A DNA stretch of 64,000 nt, taken from positions 744,001-808,000 of the forward strand of contig JAHLKG010000004.1 of NCBI GenBank assembly GCA_025526995.1, read 5' to 3'. The translations under genes were made by a program, and so were the position numbers. This DNA comes from Powellomyces hirtus (lineage: Eukaryota; Chytridiomycota; Chytridiomycetes; Spizellomycetales; Powellomycetaceae). Positions 23,019 to 34,235 of the stretch are shown one piece after another (position 1 is the first letter of the stretch; each line of letters starts with the position of its first letter). The notes below the pieces were generated by a model that saw only the letters and a list, made by a program, of their open reading frames with translations, made no database searches and was not told where the DNA came from.

Positions 23019-24255
23019 ATGGACGGCGACAGAGAGGCGGCGCGATTGTGGAGGGTGTACAAGACTATGAGGGAGCTCATCAGAGATCGGGTATGTTGGT
23101 AACTCTGGCCCAATTTTGGTTCACGCAAGCTGGCAGGAGTCGTGTGTGCTCTCGACTTTTCGACAGTTTGCAGAGCATCAAAGCTTCGAGTTATTCGCCC
23201 GAGACTTCGCCCAAAGTCTAACCGCAATTTCACAGGGATTTGCAGTGACACAGCGCGAAATTGACATGTCTCTGGAGGAGTTTAAAGCCACATTTGTGCA
23301 GGGTGGTGTCGTGAAGTATGCCACAATGCTTGTCGTAGAAACCTTCGGCTTGACGCTTAGTGCGGCGCTGGAGCACGTTAGCTGGTTCTGATACTTTCTT
23401 CCACGTTCCCATTACGCGATATCAGCCGAGCCAACATGACTTATATGACAACGCTGGAAGACAAACCAACGGAACAGATTCTTGTGTTCTTCACAGAGGA
23501 GGAGTCTGTCGGTATTAAGCCAATCAAAAAGTGCGTATCACGCCAGGGAACGATCAATAGAGCCTCCGATTAGCAGATCACATGAGGAGGAAAAGAGGTT
23601 TCTGACTGCCGACTCTCCGTATAGGATCGCTGAGCGCATGGTCACAAACAACATCTTCAAGGCGATTGTTGTTTACTCTAAAACAATGACCCCTTCAGCT
23701 AAGAAGGTAATTTCCAAACCAAACTTAGTTGAACGAGAACGTCTCGTTCCGCTTACTGATACTTTCTCGCACAAAAGGTTGTCACGGAAATGGCGCCAAA
23801 GTACATTTTGGAGCTCTTCACAGAAGCTGAGCTGCTGGTCAACATCACCAAACACATCCTGGTTCCCAAACACGAAGTACTCACAGATGTCGAGAAGAAG
23901 ACGCTTCTGGAGCGATAGTGAGTAGCCGACGATGTGGATTGGAATGGAGTCTTCGTTTGCAAGTCTGACCTTTGCATTGTAGCCGATTACGAGAGTCACA
24001 ACTGCCAAGAATACATCACAGCGATCCTATCGCAAAATACTACGGCATGAAAAGAGGACAGGTGGTGAAGATCATCCGACCCAGTGAAACAGCCGGAAAG
24101 TAAGTTACCGCGAGGCGAATAGTTTCTGCAAAACCGCAGACATCCTCGACAATGACCGCCGTCGAATCCCTGTTGGCCGAGTTTTGCTTACTTCTGGCGT
24201 CTCTCCCCTCTCTTTCACTGCTGTTAGATATGTCACGTACAGATATTGCTTCTAG
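23019..24255 (+). CDS. RPB5: RNA polymerase subunit RPB5 (shared by Pol I, II, III)
   Basis: Common subunit of all three nuclear RNA polymerases. Exons join [20 protein letters not shown], then [20 protein letters not shown], then [20 protein letters not shown], then [19 protein letters not shown], then [19 protein letters not shown]. The conserved C-terminal domain follows: [34 protein letters not shown] and [20 protein letters not shown], ending CF with TAG at 24253-24255. The last intron splits the codon in SETAGK|YVTYR. About 210 residues, the usual length. Around six introns, 60-110 nt. Every C-terminal landmark that contacts the polymerase core is intact. Confidence 0.95.
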
Positions 24256-24659
24256 ACTTGCATTCCGGCTACGTTTCTTGTACAAATCACACCACCAGCA
24301 TTGCAAATCGAGCGCAAACAGTTGCACTTTTCGCTCCCTTATATATTCAACGAAGAGTCACACTCGCCATATCTACTGCGTCATCTTTGGTCAGGATGCC
24401 TGACTTTCGCCAAGTTTGATGTTCGCGGCAAACAGAAGCAATCAGCATCCATGTACCGATCATTAATAATCTAGTAGTTGGCTATAATACTTCTAGTTCT
24501 AGGTGGGGAGCATGGGTAATGCTGAAAACTGAACGTCTAACTATACGGAGAAACGAGACTTGGGAAACTCTATATATCAATTTAGGCGTGGAAATCTGCA
24601 ATGAGGCCTGCAACGGGGTAGGAAGCGCTTGTCATGGCGACAAATGTGAGTGTCTGCGT
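24256..24659. other. Convergent 3' spacer, no gene recognised
   Basis: About 400 bases between the tail-to-tail ends of RPB5 and the PH-domain gene. No ORF with family features, no repeat and no RNA gene were seen. Confidence 0.5.
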
Positions 24660-27600
24660 CTAGCCCAACAGAACCAACATGTGCCCCACAAGGCGTTCCA
24701 GATCTTTGATCATGGGGTCCTGCCCTCTCAGATCAACCGAACTTGGGTTCCACGTATCGACAATTTCGTCCCAGTCATCCGCGACGTCCATGCAAGTGGG
24801 ATATCTGGGGAGCATATGCTGCACTTTACTCAACAGGATCGGGATGGATTTCGAAACAAAATGAACTGCAAACTGTCGCTGCGGGAACAGCGGTGTACTT
24901 TGTTGCTGATTGTCGTCATCGGGTGATCCGGTGTATTCTCCGCGAAGATGCGCAATAATGCGCAAAATACTGGCAAGGTCAGTCGGAAGGGACATTTCCG
25001 CCTTTGGAGCGCTTGCACGACTCATTTGCGTGGCAGTGATGGAGGTGTTTTGGCCGGGATGGTACACTGCGGCGCGGGCGCTCTGCGCAATATGTGGGGG
25101 GATTGATTCAGCTGCAGGAACGCGGCGCAGGTCCATGAGCTCTCTCTCGATCTCGGTCAATGTCGGAACGGAATCCACCGGGTTCGCCGCGTAGTATTCT
25201 GCCATCAAAGTCGAGTCCGTATGCGTTTCGGTCAAGGTCGAGCGACCAGGCGAATCTTTGCGGATGGCGTGCTGTGGCGGTTGAGGTTCTACTCCTGTCT
25301 GCGCAATATCAAATCTGTGCTGCGATTTGTGGGCTTGAACGGTTCTCGCTTTTGCCTCCTCGTATTCATCAAATTGCTGCTGATATTCATAGTCAGCTTC
25401 TGCTCGGTTCATCCCAGTTTTTTGAGTTGCAAACGACTTTTGTGTAACAGAAGAGGCTGCGATGCTGCTCCTTCTCCGCGGAGTACCATCCGGTGTGTTT
25501 CCAGGCGTGGGCAGCGCAACCGCCACGCTGCCACCCACGTTTGTTAACGACCGATGAGTGGACGGATCCTTGGCCATCAATTCCCGAACGCACTGCTTCC
25601 ACGTGTCCGCCTTCTCCATAAACCTCGCGGGATGACCGCGCGCATTTCCTCCAAAGGAGTCGGGATAATCAATGTCATCGTCGAAATCCTCAAAGGACGA
25701 TGACTCACGAATGCTCTCGTTGCCTACGCATAAGCGGCTCAACAGAAACGTCCAGCGACGGAACTCTTCGGCAGTCGGTGCGCAAAGGGTATAGTCGCGA
25801 GCCCTGGTCCTGATAATGAACGTACGAGCTTTCTTCGTCTGTGGCATAGGGTGCGGATGGGGTACGAGGGATCTGACAGAAAGGATTGAGGAAGTTGCTA
25901 TGATCCACTATTATGAAGAGAAAATATTAGTGAAACCACCCGATTTTGTTGATTCACGCAGGGCTCTAACCTTTGGGACGTAGAAGTTCCGGCTGTCTTC
26001 CTGTGGAATCCCGTCTGCGTCCGGGTCCGCGAGCAGCATATTCGGAATAACGGGTAGTGGAGGGTCGGTCGGGTAATATCTTTTTACAGTTTTCAAGAAA
26101 TTGTCGTCTTCTCTGTAGAAATCTTCGGTGCGGCATGTTGAAATGTCTGCTTGATATGGCAGCGGTATGCTTTTTATAGAAAGACACACAAGCAAAATTC
26201 CATCGCATCGGAATAACCGCTTCTGGAAGCTAGAATGGCGGCTTTGTTTGTTCAGGTACCCAGAAAAGATGGTGGTTTGCAGGAATAGATGCGAATATCG
26301 AGGCCTCTTTGTTAGTGGATTCATCTCGGGTGGTGCTTGAGCATGGTCGCTTCCGCTGCGGAGATGCGGATGCATATCAAACGTATCTGAGCCTTCTTGT
26401 GGGTATGGCGACCCTGCTGCCGGAGCAAAGATCGACTTCTGTCGGTAGCCGTTCGCATCATCGCGTGATAGGCTTGACGCAGGCCGAGAACTTGGACCTA
26501 TCTCGCGTGACATACGAGATCTCATAGATGTGGGTAGCGAATTGGTGCCTGCACCTTCATACAAATGATACTGCATAGCATCAAAACTTTCCTCGTATTC
26601 CGACCCGGTTGCAATCGACGAGGCTGGCTTGTCGTGTTCTTGCTGAGATACGCCGAGATTCTGCTGATTAAATCTGTTGTCATCATGCTGTGTCTGGTCA
26701 AACTGGCTCAATGGTAACTCCATCATCGGATCCTCCGATGCCAACGAAGAAAAGGGCAAAGTATCCGACACACTGACTCGGTTTGTGCTCAAAGTCTCAA
26801 CAGGAGAGATGCTTTCTGGACTGTGCTCCGGACTTGACCTCCAAGATCTCGGAGATCCCTGATGAAGGTTGACTGTAGGAACCAGTGCTGGCGCCTCGAA
26901 TTTGTCTGTACTCTTCCGAGGAGGTGGCGGAAGAGATCCATTGGATGTGGGAGATGCCGACGAAGGGGACGCAGAGGACGCAGGAGGTTCACGAGAGTGG
27001 ACGGGATTTGCAACTGACAGAGGCTCCCTTTCAGGAATACTTGAATGAACAGAAGCAGCGTCGGATTGGGCTGGTGAGGGGGATCCCAACGCGCTCAACC
27101 GCGCTCCTGCCGATACGACTGTTGATCGTTTCGGATTTTCTGACCCATCGCCCAATGTACCATGCGAGCCTTCGTGAGAATGTTCGGACTTTAAGGACAA
27201 GGCTGGCGAGTAACGGAAATCTGACGAATCCATCTTCACAGCCTGCTGTGACAATCGACGGACTTGCGGGATCATACTCGAGCCCGTTGGTTGAACTGCA
27301 CTCTGGATGATTGGGGACGTTGCGGGTAGTGATGGTTGATGGAGGCTCGACATTGAGTTGTTACTGCGTGGAGACCGGAGCGGCATTGGGTCATGCTGAG
27401 ACACACCAGTGGCGCGCACACCAACTGGTAGCTGACGTAGCGATGATGTGCGGGCGGGACTGGCGGCCGGCAGTGCTCCCGTGTTTTGAGTATCGATGGT
27501 TTGAACTCGCTGAGAAGGATGAAGTTGAGTGGACCAAAATCTCCGCCGCATTCGGTTAGTAGTGCGGCCGGACATACCTTCTGCTGGGTCATAACCCTAG

Positions 27601-27673
27601 ATGACATTCGTTCCGGGCCCTGGAAGCTGTCTCCACGGTCGGACATTCTGGGCGGCTGAACTGGTGACTGCAT
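24660..27673 (-). CDS. PH-domain protein with long disordered Ser/Pro-rich region
   Basis: Three exons, 27578-27673, 25971-27509 and 24660-25907, all phase 0, give about 960 residues. The first 350 or so residues are low complexity (Ser/Pro/Gln) and probably disordered. A PH domain starts at about FSGYLNKQSRHSSFQKRLFR, runs across the second intron (FYVPK joined to WIIATSSILSVRS) and ends in RTRARDYTLCAPTAEEFRRW, whose Trp is the hallmark of the last PH helix. An insertion of about 60 residues sits inside the PH fold (DFYREDDNFLKTVKRYYPTD). The C-terminal part is again mostly disordered, with IDYPDSFGGNARG and a final helical segment. PH domains bind phosphoinositides or proteins at membranes; no orthologue is named. 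The start at 27673 is the first ATG of the frame. Confidence 0.75.
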
Positions 27674-28525
27674 GACTACTGTAGAGGTTGTCGCTCGCAC
27701 TCTGCAATTAAAGGACTAGGGGATTTTGTTGGAAGATTGTCCGCTGGGCTCTATTCCACGGTACGGGTTCCTGCCCAATATCAGTGAAAGTAGCTTGGAT
27801 GGACAACAAGAATGGATGGCCGGGGAGGGGTTTTGTGTCCCCGTCTGTCCCTGCAGATAGAGCGGCCTGTCGAGCTTCTCCTCCTATCGCTGTGCGGTCA
27901 GCGTCGTGGGACCCGTCGATTTGAGAAGTGTATGCGACGGCGGCGACAGGTACAGTAGGTTCTGTTTTAGCCTTGCCTCTGTTCGTTCCTTTGTTGTTGT
28001 TGTTGTTTTCTTTTCTCCGACAAGCGGTAAGGAAAAGGTGACGGACCACAAACCGCCGCTCAGACTTGCCAGCGCAATTTACAGTAGTGGCACTAATAAT
28101 AACTTGGAAGTTGTGACTTCATTTGTGTTGCTGTGTGTTCTCTTCCCTTCGCTTTGTCTTTTTTTGTTGACGCGTGCGACGGTGGAAAATGAACAACTAG
28201 AAAAACGCGCTTTGGGAACAATCGCACTTTCCCGCTGGAAGAGAGGCCGTGACTTGCCACGTGATAACTAGAAAAGGGATTCTGTATAACGCACCTCACA
28301 CGTGTTAATGACGGCAGAGTCACACAAAGTCCTGCCGATGACGTACAAATCCCATTAAGCCTCGTTTGGGCATATGAAGGCTAGATAGTAGAGGAAAGCC
28401 CTCCGTCGCTGTCGGAGCATTTTATTTTTTACACACTTGCGCTTAACCTCGTCTCGTCTTCCCGCCAGCCCCCCACCTCGGCGTCAGGCATCAGGCATCA
28501 GGCACCAGGCTTGCTCTCCCCTGAA
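27674..28525. promoter_or_regulatory. Divergent promoter region, PH gene / phospholipase
   Basis: An 850-base spacer between head-to-head genes. It has CCACGTG at about 28258 and CACACGTG at about 28297, and a short tandem run of TCAGGCA units at 28484-28510 just before the phospholipase start. A (TTG)n-type stretch lies near 27990-28005. No gene was recognised. Confidence 0.4.
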
Positions 28526-31130
28526 ATGTCATGTCGAAGCAGCATCGTTTGTCGGATATTACTACGGCGGGGAACGGCACCAGCGCCTCCGTTCCTGCTC
28601 TCATCCCGCGTCAGTCCGAGTACTCGCCGCAGCAACCATACCCGACCGCCGCCCGACCATGCCCCAGCACCACATGTTCACAGATCAGGTCGCAGTGCCC
28701 TTGTGCTGTCTGGCCTTGTGGGCCTTGCAGGCAGTGCATTCGCGACTTCCCGGCCGCTGAACACGGAAGACATCCATAGTGACAAAGAGATTGTGTCGTC
28801 CAAAGCTAAATCAGAGGAAGCAAAGGAAGACCGCAACAAATCCACGCTAGACAAGATCGCAGATGCTGCAGATCAAATCAAAGAAGTGGTTAATCAATTT
28901 ACTCCACACCCTGATCTTCCCGATCTTTCTAAGCACTTGACCCAAGTTTCGGATCAGCTGCGAAACCTGTCGGCCCTCCACCGGCTAGCGCAAGAAAGCG
29001 CAAGGCTCACATCAAAGATTCCAACGTCACAAGATATCAAAGAGCTTACTGAACGTGTGCCTCAGGATATATCGAAACACCTCGAATCACTCACTGCCAA
29101 CATCCCGTCCATCACCGACGAGGTCCGTGAATTGTCTGACAAACTGCAGTTTTCGAAGGAAGAATGGACCAACTCTGCGATACAGATCTGGACGGATGCT
29201 ATACAGAGTTCTGTCGACTCATTGACTAAGGGAACGCTGATTGCTCAATTGCAACGTGATATGGACGACATCAAGCAGAATCCGGAAATTGAATGGGAAG
29301 CCGAAGTGAGGATTGGGGCTGACCTGTGTGACGAGGAGTATGAACTGCTGGAAAGCCGGCAGAGCAAGGCCGCAAAGGCCATTTCGGAGTTCATTGGCGA
29401 AAAGGTCGATGTTCGGGATCTGCCGATTATCGGCGTGGCTGCAAGGTAACTGACTTCCGTGTCTGTGAATTTTGATTCTGAAAGCTCATCTGTGTATTTG
29501 GCCCCCGGCAGCGGTGGAGGATGTCGAGCAATGGTCTCGAGTCTGGCTTCTTTTGAAGCACTTTACCAGATGGGACTGCTGCAAGGAACTTCCTACATAG
29601 CAGGCGTATCTGGTAGCACATGGGCAATGGCGCAGCTGTTCTCCTTGGGACCGAACTTTAGCCTTCTCAGAGACCGCCTTGCCAAGCAGCTTTCATCCAA
29701 CTATCTCAGCATGGCTGAGCTTGTTGCGGCTGTTAACAGTCCAAGCGGCTCTCGGGTTCTCGGAGGCATAGCGCAGAAATACTTTGGAGATCGCAACTTC
29801 TCTACCGTGGATCTCTTTGGGACGTTGCTGACGGCCCGCTTATTGGTTCCTGAGGTGACGCGAGCAATTCGTGCGGAGACAAAGGACGAAATTGAGAATG
29901 GAAAGGCCGCTAAACGTGAGGATGATGACAACGAGGAGTGGTCGCATCAGAACTTCGGAAAGCTATCAAATCAGCGATGGGCCATTGAGCGTGACGATCT
30001 CCCTATGCCTATATATACCGCTGTGTCTCATGACGCCGGAACGGATCGTCCGTATCAGTGGTGGGAGTTTACACCCTATGAGGTCGGGTTTTGCAGTTGT
30101 GAGGGTGATGACACCGCGATAGGTGCTTGGGTGGAGACATGGTAAGCCCTATACTGCCATTTGACAGCCATTCGATGTGCTAATCACGAAGCCTACTTTC
30201 CAGGGGGTTTGGTCGGAGATTCAAATCCGGCGAATCAATAGAGAAGTTTCCCGAACAAAGCTTCGGCATATTACTTGGGTATGTCCTCCATGTGGTCATA
30301 ACATCTGCGGAGAGACTCAGACCTCCTCTTCAGAACTTTCGGGTCAGCCTTCACAGCCACTGTCGCGCATATCTGGAACGAGGTTTCTGAAATCATTCCC
30401 AAGACTGTCCGAGATCGCGTATTACCCCTTCTTGAAGACATCTCGGTAAGCCCAATATATCTTGTCAGACCCATGTTCCCATGACTGACATACGTATCAT
30501 CCAAAGCAATTGCATCCGCTCTCACCGATCACTTTTCCGAACATTGTGTATAAAATGGACGAATTTGGCGAGAAAAGCGAGGTGGAAGACATCGCGCTAA
30601 TGGATTCTGGCATGGACAACAATATCCCATTTGTCCCACTCCTCCGGACCGAACGCCAAGTGGATGTCATCATTGCCCTAAACGCGTCGATGGACATTGG
30701 CATTGACCCTTGGCTACGACGAGCCGAGGCCTATGCAAAGCAGCAGAAAGTCCCATTTCCTCAGATTCCGGAAAAGAACGAAATTACGACATGCACAGTG
30801 TTCTCCACTATCGCAACCCGCGATTCAAGATTCAAAGGCACTGCTGCAGATAGCGATGATGAGACGCTTGAGCGTACGGTCATATATATGCCGCTGATCA
30901 AAAACCCTTCCTATAACCCAACGCTCGATCCGTGCCAGGCCGAGTGGTGCGCCACTCATAACTTTACCTTCACGGAGGCACAGACCAATCAACTTTGCGG
31001 CCTTGCTTGGGCCAACATGAACGACAGCACCGAGCAGATCCGACAGGCAATTCGAGCCGCTTGGAAAGCAAAGAGAAGGAACCGTCTGTTGAAAGCTCAT
31101 GATGAAAGAGGTCCTGGAGAGGACTTCTAA
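28526..31130 (+). CDS. Cytosolic PLA2/lysophospholipase-type acyl hydrolase, likely mitochondrial
   Basis: Serine lipase of the cPLA2/phospholipase B catalytic family, cleaving acyl chains from phospholipids. Exon 1 (28526-29445) begins with an Arg/Ser-rich, acid-free leader (MSCRSSIVCRILLRRG) and a hydrophobic stretch SALVLSGLVGLAGSAFA, which together look like a mitochondrial presequence with an inner-membrane signal. A helical region of about 200 residues follows. Splicing to 29512 creates GVAASGGGCRAM, the oxyanion loop; the nucleophile is Ser in GVSGSTW; the catalytic Asp lies in ALMDSGMDNNIPF. Four further exons follow, with stop at 31128-31130. The helical region resembles a coiled coil or apolipoprotein-like membrane contact. 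Secreted phospholipase B proteins have a signal peptide and many Cys, which this lacks. Targeting is inferred. Confidence 0.85.
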
Positions 31131-31768
31131 TTCACCGCGCTCGTTCGTATCCAAATTTTGTTGCCACTTCCTATTATCACACATTGTACATATTTACACA
31201 CATTACATAACCGCAATTATATATGGCCTCGTCGATAACAGCACTTGTGTACCATTGTTTGGACCTTTGGAGATTACGTGCGTAGTCCTCAACAAATGGA
31301 TCACCATTGGGAAGCTTGTTTCTCACTGGTGACGGGAGGTTCCCTTTATCCAAATTGTCCTAGGCATCATCATTGGACTTGGGGCAATGCTCATCCACGC
31401 CAAATGTTATACTGTAGACATATTCATCTTCACGGGCAGCGCCAGCACTCCTTCCGCCTAAATCCAAAAGATGTTAGCAATGACAAGACACCATCACAAT
31501 TTATGCAAGATCATCATATCACCCTACTTGGGGCTCCCTTTCTACTGAATGTCGTCGGTACCGCTCCATCGATGAGAAATAGGTTCGATTACGACGATAG
31601 AGATGACATGGATAGTGAAGACAACGATGGAGTGAGATGGTTGATGCCGGGGAGATGTTTGTGGGTCTTCATTCGGGTTTCACTGAACTAGATTCATAGA
31701 GGCATACGATCACATTACGTACATACATATACATACAGGATTCAGACATTCAGGCATAAGCAAACGCA
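31131..31768. other. Spacer after phospholipase, unexplained short frames
   Basis: About 640 bases with no recognised gene. Two short frames look mildly coding: an acidic plus-strand stretch near 31570-31640 (DYDDRDDMDSEDNDG) and a minus-strand stretch near 31365-31455 (AREDEYVYSITFGVDEHCPK). Neither connects to an ATG or a splice chain that I could trace. Confidence 0.35.
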
Positions 31769-32760
31769 TCAAAGCGTCACCAACTCTCCAACGTTCTTGA
31801 TCATCTTGTCCAGGGAGTCTTATTCCAATAGGTAGCGAATCACGTAGTTGACAAAAGGCCGCAAAGTGATTCGAGAGTAAACCAGATCGATAAATGCGCT
31901 CTTTTTCTCTTGATCGACCTCTCATGGTGGCAAAGTAGACTATCGAGTTTAGCGGTAAACATCTCCCGAGTTGGCATGTCAAACTTGAAAGAAGCCGACA
32001 TTCCATGCGATCAACGCTGCGTTGCTTAAGGTAGCTTGGCAATTGATGCCGGTGAAAAGACGTATGATGCCTTCTCCACTATGACTCCATCCAATGTGTT
32101 GAGAACGTCGGACATGTAACCCGAATTGTCTCCCGTCCCCGCTTGCACAGCTCCACTGAGGAAGCGGTCAAAGTCTTCAACAAGAAGAATTTTGATGCCA
32201 CCATCGCCGACTTGTCCCAATCCAGTGCTCGCGGAAGGTGCCAGCAACGGGGCTGCACGCGGGGGTCCACCGATGCCAGGGCAGTTATTGCCGACTTGTC
32301 TCAGTCCAGCTCACCTCCGGTGCTATTAGTTGCTGCACGCTGGGCTCCACTAACGACATAAACAGGGTAGTTATGCTCACTCGCCAGGGTCAAAACTAGC
32401 AAAGTTTTCCCCCTTCTAGGAGGACCGTATAACAAGTAGTTCAACGATTTACTTTCTCCCAGATGCCTCAGGAAATCTTGATGCCTTCTGTAGATTTCAA
32501 TATCGCGAGAAATAGCATCCAGATAATGACCCTAACCCACATATGTGGCTCTTGATCGTACAGGGCATGTCTCGCTAGTTAGTGCTCCAGTAACCGTTGG
32601 TGTTCATGCAGTATATTTTGTTCCGTCGCAGTTGCTCCTTTGCCAGCCGCGCATCCCTGATCGCATTGAGATCATCGACGATCGCTTTCAAGTCTTCCAC
32701 AATTTGGAACAGAGGATACGCACTGCATGTAAGGTGAGATTTCGACTCCGATTTTAATCA
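31769..32760 (-). pseudogene. Decayed BCS1-like AAA ATPase
   Basis: Reading leftward, the pieces of a BCS1-type AAA protein appear in the right order but in shifting frames: ARLAKEQLRRNKIYCMNTNG, then two TAG stops (32575-32577 and 32532-32534), then GHYLDAISRDIEIYRRHQDF, LNYLLYGPPRRGKTLLVL (Walker A, degraded from GPPGTGKS), Walker B ILLVEDFDRFL, LNTLDG, then in another frame GEGIIRLFTGINCQATLSN and AALIAW, then in a third frame FKFDMPTREMFTAKL, and finally YLLE followed by TAA and DSLDKMIKNVGELV. One real-looking intron (GTGAGC...GTGCAG, about 62 nt) joins the Walker A and Walker B parts in frame. Three stops and at least two frameshifts cannot be removed by splicing, so this is a pseudogene. 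BCS1 relatives are mitochondrial membrane AAA ATPases. More N-terminal remnants may extend to about 33040. Confidence 0.8.
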
Positions 32761-33440
32761 AGACATCGACGGCTCTAACGCGCGGGTAAAGTTAAAGAAT
32801 TTCTGACAAGTTCTTCAAATCGTAATGGTGACGGAAGTTGAGTTTGACATTGTGTTTGAATTCACTGCGGACTTGATGAGGCATGTTACGCGGAGCAGAG
32901 TATGGTACAAGGTAGCTGATTCCGCTGTTCAGTTGGGTTCTGGTCGCAACCAGTGGTTCAATGATAGTGCCAGGTCCCCTCAGCACGGACAGCCGCGCCA
33001 CACTGCGCCACACTGCGCCTGATACGACTGCGCACACGACATATTCACGTCACGTTGTTTGTGATGAATCCCCTGTTGGGTTCTGCTCATGTACAGGAAC
33101 AAAATCGGCCATAGGACGTTACCTTGTTTGGCAGAAAACGTATGTTCGTGCACAAGTCGATACTGGCATTTGGCCCATGTTTCCTCATGGCCGTCTAGAT
33201 TATGTGACGATAGTAATAGCTTGCTGAGTCGTCCTTTGCTCGGGGCTCACCAGGACCTGTTTCCGTGTTCAAGGCCTTGTTTACGTTTCACCATCACCAA
33301 CTGCGGCATCCCAAGAAACAGCGAGTTTAACTATTCGCTGTCAGCAGTGACCGTATTCGATAAATTTCACGGGCTTCATATTCTGCTTTTTCGCACCGCT
33401 TTTTCCATTGATGCAATTTAAAGACCTTTATTCGGATTCA
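32761..33440. other. Spacer, possible upstream remnant of the BCS1-like pseudogene
   Basis: The minus strand has one open stretch (about 32792-33037) containing GPGTIIEPLVATRTQLNSG, which may be a remnant of the pseudogene's N-terminal part, but no family motif is visible. A doubled CACTGCGCCA lies at about 33000-33018. Otherwise nothing was recognised. Confidence 0.35.
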
Positions 33441-34089
33441 TTATTTACTCTCTTTTACAGAATCTCTGTAATCCAGGTATGCTTCCGTGCCCAGCCAAAG
33501 CCCCGTCAGCACTCGTTTTACAATACCTGCCTCTGGATCCATGGCCATTTGTCGGAAATAGTCAAAATCAAGGCCACGGGAACGGGCGTCATTTCTGAAT
33601 TGCCGCAGAAGGTCTTCGAGGCCAACGCCTTCTTCTCTTGGCATGTGATTCTGCCTGGCAAATGTTGATTGTGTTGATCCACCAAAGTTAGCAGAATCCC
33701 AGGATCTCGGCCGAGATTTTTCTGCAAGGGAGAGGTCGTACTGTGCCCGAAGACGAGCTGCATTGGGCGATAAAATCAACACAATCGTTGGCCAGCTTAC
33801 CCCAACTTTTTCACTTACGATCTGAGAGTATATAGTTGGCCTCGCCAATCAAAAGAAACTCGTCCTGCTTTCCGCCATTCTTATCACTGCAAAAGGAGAA
33901 GAACTTCGCAATGAGACGAGGTTGTTCCGCGCAGGAACTAACTTTGCAAATGGTGGAGCCAACTAACGGATGAAGCTGCAATGCAAGCCGGCGGTACGCG
34001 GTCTTGATTTCAGCTGGGGTGGCATCAGGACTAATCCGCAGAATCTGATAAAATGTTCTATCCTGCTTGGAGTCTTGTGTGTGTTGCAT
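33441..34089 (-). CDS. J-domain (DnaJ-like) co-chaperone
   Basis: Hsp70 co-chaperone carrying an N-terminal J domain. Three exons: 34089 to 33968, 33886 to about 33835, and the last to 33441. The J domain reads [20 protein letters not shown], then [18 protein letters not shown]; the essential HPD tripeptide is created by splicing, the Pro codon being split CC|T. Then come GEANYILSD and [11 protein letters not shown]. The rest (about 80 residues) has no Gly/Phe region, zinc fingers or membrane helix, with a final short motif [19 protein letters not shown]. Total about 170 residues, so it is a small class C J protein. Its Hsp70 partner and compartment cannot be told. It is divergent from TRS85, with a 146-bp spacer. 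Confidence 0.85.
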
Positions 34090-34235
34090 TGCGAACGTTC
34101 AAGTGGATGGTAATGTTGAATGGCCAAACAAGGCCGACCAGGCAGAAGTCGCGCTCTTCATTCCGCACACACGCGGCTCACGTCACAGATCCCGTCCGCA
34201 CCAACCTCGAGTCCCATTGAAACGAGAGTCGACAG

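Noticed and set aside
24519..24926. A 135-codon plus-strand frame.
   Set aside because: It is largely antisense to the PH-domain gene and has no family features; the frame is a shadow.
27541..27577. A 37-nt intron at the start of the PH-domain gene (GTATGT to GCGGAG).
   Set aside because: Too short for the introns here. The next acceptor, CATCCTTCTCAG, gives a 68-nt intron in phase 0 joining MTQQK to RVQTIDTQN.
31245..31691. A 148-codon plus-strand frame after the phospholipase.
   Set aside because: It has no ATG-led, composition-consistent protein; the His/Trp/Cys-rich start looks like translated non-coding sequence. Kept only as an unexplained fragment.
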